DNA from: Salegentibacter sp.
Lineage (GTDB): Bacteria; Bacteroidota; Bacteroidia; Flavobacteriales; Flavobacteriaceae
Direction: 5' to 3'
Length of the DNA: 25,439 nt
NCBI GenBank assembly: GCA_024635815.1
Contig: JAGXIG010000074.1
Location: 1-25,439 of the forward strand
Under the pieces are notes generated by a model, which worked only from the letters and a program-made list of their open reading frames with translations, ran no database searches and was not told the DNA's origin. The stretch's first letter is position 1. Each line of letters opens with the position of its first letter. Of this stretch, positions 23,374-25,439 are shown piece by piece. A program made the position numbers and the translations under genes.

Positions 23374-24933
23374 ATGAAATATCAGTATCAAATAAGATTA
23401 AGTCCCGAAGAAGCTACAAATCAGCATAAACTTAAAAAAGCAGTCTCCCGTCACGGCGGGATTGCTTTAAAGGATATTACTTATGTAAAAGTTTTAAAAC
23501 GTTCTATAGATGCCAGGCAGAAAGCGGTAAAGATCAATTTAAAAGTTGATGTTTATGTAAATGAAGCCTATATGGAAGAAAGAATATTTCTGCCGGATTA
23601 TCCAGATGTGAAAAATAACGAAGAAATTATTATCGTAGGGGCCGGCCCTGCCGGTTTATTCGCCGCTCTTCGTTGTATTGAATTAGGATTAAAACCGATT
23701 ATCATTGAACGCGGAAAAGATGTAAGAACACGTCGCCGGGATTTAAAGGCATTAAATATTGAACATATTGTAAATGAAGATTCCAATTATTGTTTTGGAG
23801 AAGGTGGCGCCGGTACTTATAGCGATGGAAAATTATATACTCGCTCTAAAAAGCGCGGCGATGTAGACCGAATCTTGAAATTACTTGTTGGTTTTGGTGC
23901 TACGCCAGAAATTATGGTAGATGCGCACCCGCATATTGGAACAAACAAGCTGCCGGCGATTATTGCAGATATACGTGAACGTATTATCGCCTGCGGAGGA
24001 GAAGTTCTTTTTGAAACCAGGCTAACCGATATTCTTATTGAGAATAATGAAGTTTCAGGAATTAAAACTCTAAAAGGTGAAACTATTAAAGTGAAGAAAA
24101 TTATACTGGCTACAGGACACTCAGCACGGGATATTTTCGAACTTCTGCATAGAAAAAATATAAAGATTGAAGCGAAAGCTTTTGCGCTTGGGGTTAGGGT
24201 AGAACATCCGCAGGAACTTATAGATCAAATTCAGTATAAATGTGATTCCAGAGGAGAATATCTTCCGCCTTCGCCATATAGTATTGTAAAGCAAATAGGA
24301 GGAAGGGGAATGTATTCATTTTGTATGTGCCCCGGCGGAATTATCGCTCCCTGCGCTACAGCTCCCGGGGAAGTAGTTACCAACGGCTGGTCTCCAAGCA
24401 AACGCGATCAACCTACAGCCAATTCAGGAATTGTGGTGGAGTTGAGGCTTCCAGATTTTAAAGGTTCAGAAAAAAATCCTTTGGCGGCTATGGAATTTCA
24501 GAAGCAAATAGAACAAAAAGCCTGGTTGGAAGGTGGTAGTACGCAAAAAGTCCCGGCGCAGCGTTTGGTAGATTTCACCCAGGGGAAAGTTTCTTCAAAC
24601 CTGCCTGTAACTTCATATAAACCCGGAGTTACTTCGGCTGAATTAGGAAAAGTTTTCCCTGATTTTATTCATAAAACCTTGCAAGCCGGATTTAAAGAAT
24701 TCAATAAAAGTATGCGTGGCTTTTTAACGAACGAAGCCGTGGTTCACGCTCCCGAATCCCGCACTTCATCACCGGTAAGAATTCCACGAGATCCTTATAG
24801 TTTTGAGCACGTGCAAATAAAAGGACTTTATCCCTGCGGGGAAGGCGCCGGTTATGCCGGAGGTATTATTTCAGCAGCTATAGACGGCGAAAGATGTGCC
24901 GAAAAATGCGCGGAAAGTCTGCAGAATTCTTAG
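23374..24933 (+). CDS. FAD-dependent oxidoreductase (COG2509-type)
   Basis: 519-residue flavoprotein of the uncharacterised FAD-dependent dehydrogenase family (COG2509). An N-terminal alpha/beta region of about 80 residues precedes the dinucleotide fold IIIVGAGPAGLFAALR (85-100) with the acidic strand end KPIIIERG. FGEGGAGTYSDGKL (141-154), ILATGHSARDIFELL, YSFCMCPGGIIAP and the C-terminal FAD motif GLYPCGEGAGYAGGIISAA are characteristic. The CMCPGG cysteines may be redox-active, but this is not established. The reaction and substrate are unknown. It is transcribed alone, divergently from the AhpD-like operon. Confidence 0.92.
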   Translation: MKYQYQIRLSPEEATNQHKLKKAVSRHGGIALKDITYVKVLKRSIDARQKAVKINLKVDVYVNEAYMEERIFLPDYPDVKNNEEIIIVGAGPAGLFAALRCIELGLKPIIIERGKDVRTRRRDLKALNIEHIVNEDSNYCFGEGGAGTYSDGKLYTRSKKRGDVDRILKLLVGFGATPEIMVDAHPHIGTNKLPAIIADIRERIIACGGEVLFETRLTDILIENNEVSGIKTLKGETIKVKKIILATGHSARDIFELLHRKNIKIEAKAFALGVRVEHPQELIDQIQYKCDSRGEYLPPSPYSIVKQIGGRGMYSFCMCPGGIIAPCATAPGEVVTNGWSPSKRDQPTANSGIVVELRLPDFKGSEKNPLAAMEFQKQIEQKAWLEGGSTQKVPAQRLVDFTQGKVSSNLPVTSYKPGVTSAELGKVFPDFIHKTLQAGFKEFNKSMRGFLTNEAVVHAPESRTSSPVRIPRDPYSFEHVQIKGLYPCGEGAGYAGGIISAAIDGERCAEKCAESLQNS

Positions 24934-25041
24934 CCAATTATAAAGGTTAAATTATTGATAATTGTCAAGACATTAATAGTGTTGATTTTGGTTTTTTTTA
25001 TCTTCATTTTCTAAAAATAACCACCAATAAATATCAGCATT

Positions 25042-25439
25042 ATGGCCATAGTAGGTTCAATTATAAAAAAAATAATAGATTTTAGGGATTCTATTGTTTC
25101 TGAACCCGAAGCACAGGAAGCGCAACTAGAAGTATTAAAAAAACTGCTTAAAAAAGCAAAAGATACTCAGTTTGGGAAGCACTATGATTTTGAGGCAATT
25201 TTAAAGGCTGATGATATTTCAAAAATGTTTGCTGAAAAAATCCCTTATTTCGATTATAACAAAATTAATGATGAATGGTGGCATAAAATGCACGAAGGTG
25301 AAGAAGATGTAACCTGGCCTGGAAAACCTCCCTATTTCGCGCTAAGTTCTGGTACCACCGGTAAATCGAGTAAGCGTATTCCGGTAACCGAAGATATGGT
25401 AGATGCCATTAGACAGACCGGAATTGACCAGGTAGGTGC
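25042..25439 (+). CDS. GH3-family acyl-adenylate/amide synthetase, 3'-truncated by window
   Basis: The first 132 codons of a protein of the GH3 auxin-responsive-promoter family; the frame is still open at the window end. The start is MAIVGSIIKKIIDFRDS; then come TQFGKHYDF (42-50), PYFDYNKI and the adenylate-forming P-loop-like motif LSSGTTGKSSKRIPV (101-115), which identifies the family. Plant GH3 proteins join amino acids to hormones; bacterial members are largely uncharacterised acyl-activating enzymes. It is 108 bases downstream of the FAD oxidoreductase. The near-palindrome TTGATAATTGTCAA (24953-24966) and a TGATTTTG box close to TAnnTTTG precede it. Confidence 0.9.
   Translation, partial: MAIVGSIIKKIIDFRDSIVSEPEAQEAQLEVLKKLLKKAKDTQFGKHYDFEAILKADDISKMFAEKIPYFDYNKINDEWWHKMHEGEEDVTWPGKPPYFALSSGTTGKSSKRIPVTEDMVDAIRQTGIDQVG

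Overview
The window is low-GC DNA with dense, short-gapped genes and reads as chromosome of a marine-type member of the Bacteroidetes, most likely Flavobacteriaceae. This is inferred from the gene content: a pyrG-yidC pair, a LytTR/LytS pair with the regulator first, a DUF1015 protein, a GH3-family protein, a GAF kinase of the type common in this phylum, and a histidine-box protein lacking an ATPase. Several genes also carry the phylum-specific promoter box TAnnTTTG. Genus cannot be fixed from sequence alone; a Gramella/Salegentibacter-like organism would fit. No tRNA, rRNA, CRISPR array, transposase or phage gene was seen.

Left region (1-7410) is dominated by signalling. It begins inside an MFS transporter of the YbjJ type that is broken by a one-base frameshift in a T run. 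Next is a small-sensor histidine kinase followed by a NarL/LuxR-type response regulator whose receiver and DNA-binding halves are in different frames, split at an A8 run. After a spacer with a terminator hairpin and a possible 49-residue membrane peptide comes a GAF-domain histidine kinase on the minus strand. Its coding homology runs about 35 codons beyond the first ATG, into a stretch with no ATG, GTG or TTG. A secreted 184-residue protein with a strong terminator and a tightly coupled LytTR regulator/LytS-type kinase pair complete this part. Three gene-breaking anomalies within 4.5 kb, against none clearly seen in the following 21 kb, point to local decay or local sequence error.

Middle region (7411-16576) holds a Tat-exported Gfo/Idh/MocA oxidoreductase, a DJ-1/PfpI protein, a 126-bp imperfect palindromic repeat element, and a seven-gene minus-strand run. 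In transcription order that run is a Gfo/Idh/MocA oxidoreductase, 3-hydroxyacyl-CoA dehydrogenase, DUF1015 protein, YggS-type PLP protein, exonuclease/GIY-YIG fusion, voltage-gated-type K+ channel with a C-terminal zinc ribbon, and miaA. Three of these genes have TTG as their only plausible start.

Right region (16577-25439) has pcm on the plus strand, a second copy of half of the repeat element and a 17-bp bidirectional terminator. Then come pyrG and yidC on the minus strand. A compact minus-strand operon follows: AhpD-like protein, GAF plus histidine-box protein with no ATPase domain, single-domain receiver, and a small DUF3820 protein. The genes are 12 bp apart, overlapping by 4 bp, and abutting. 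The window ends with a COG2509-type FAD-dependent oxidoreductase and the start of a GH3-family protein cut by the window edge. The AhpD/DHp/receiver/DUF3820 operon is the best candidate for an undescribed functional unit.
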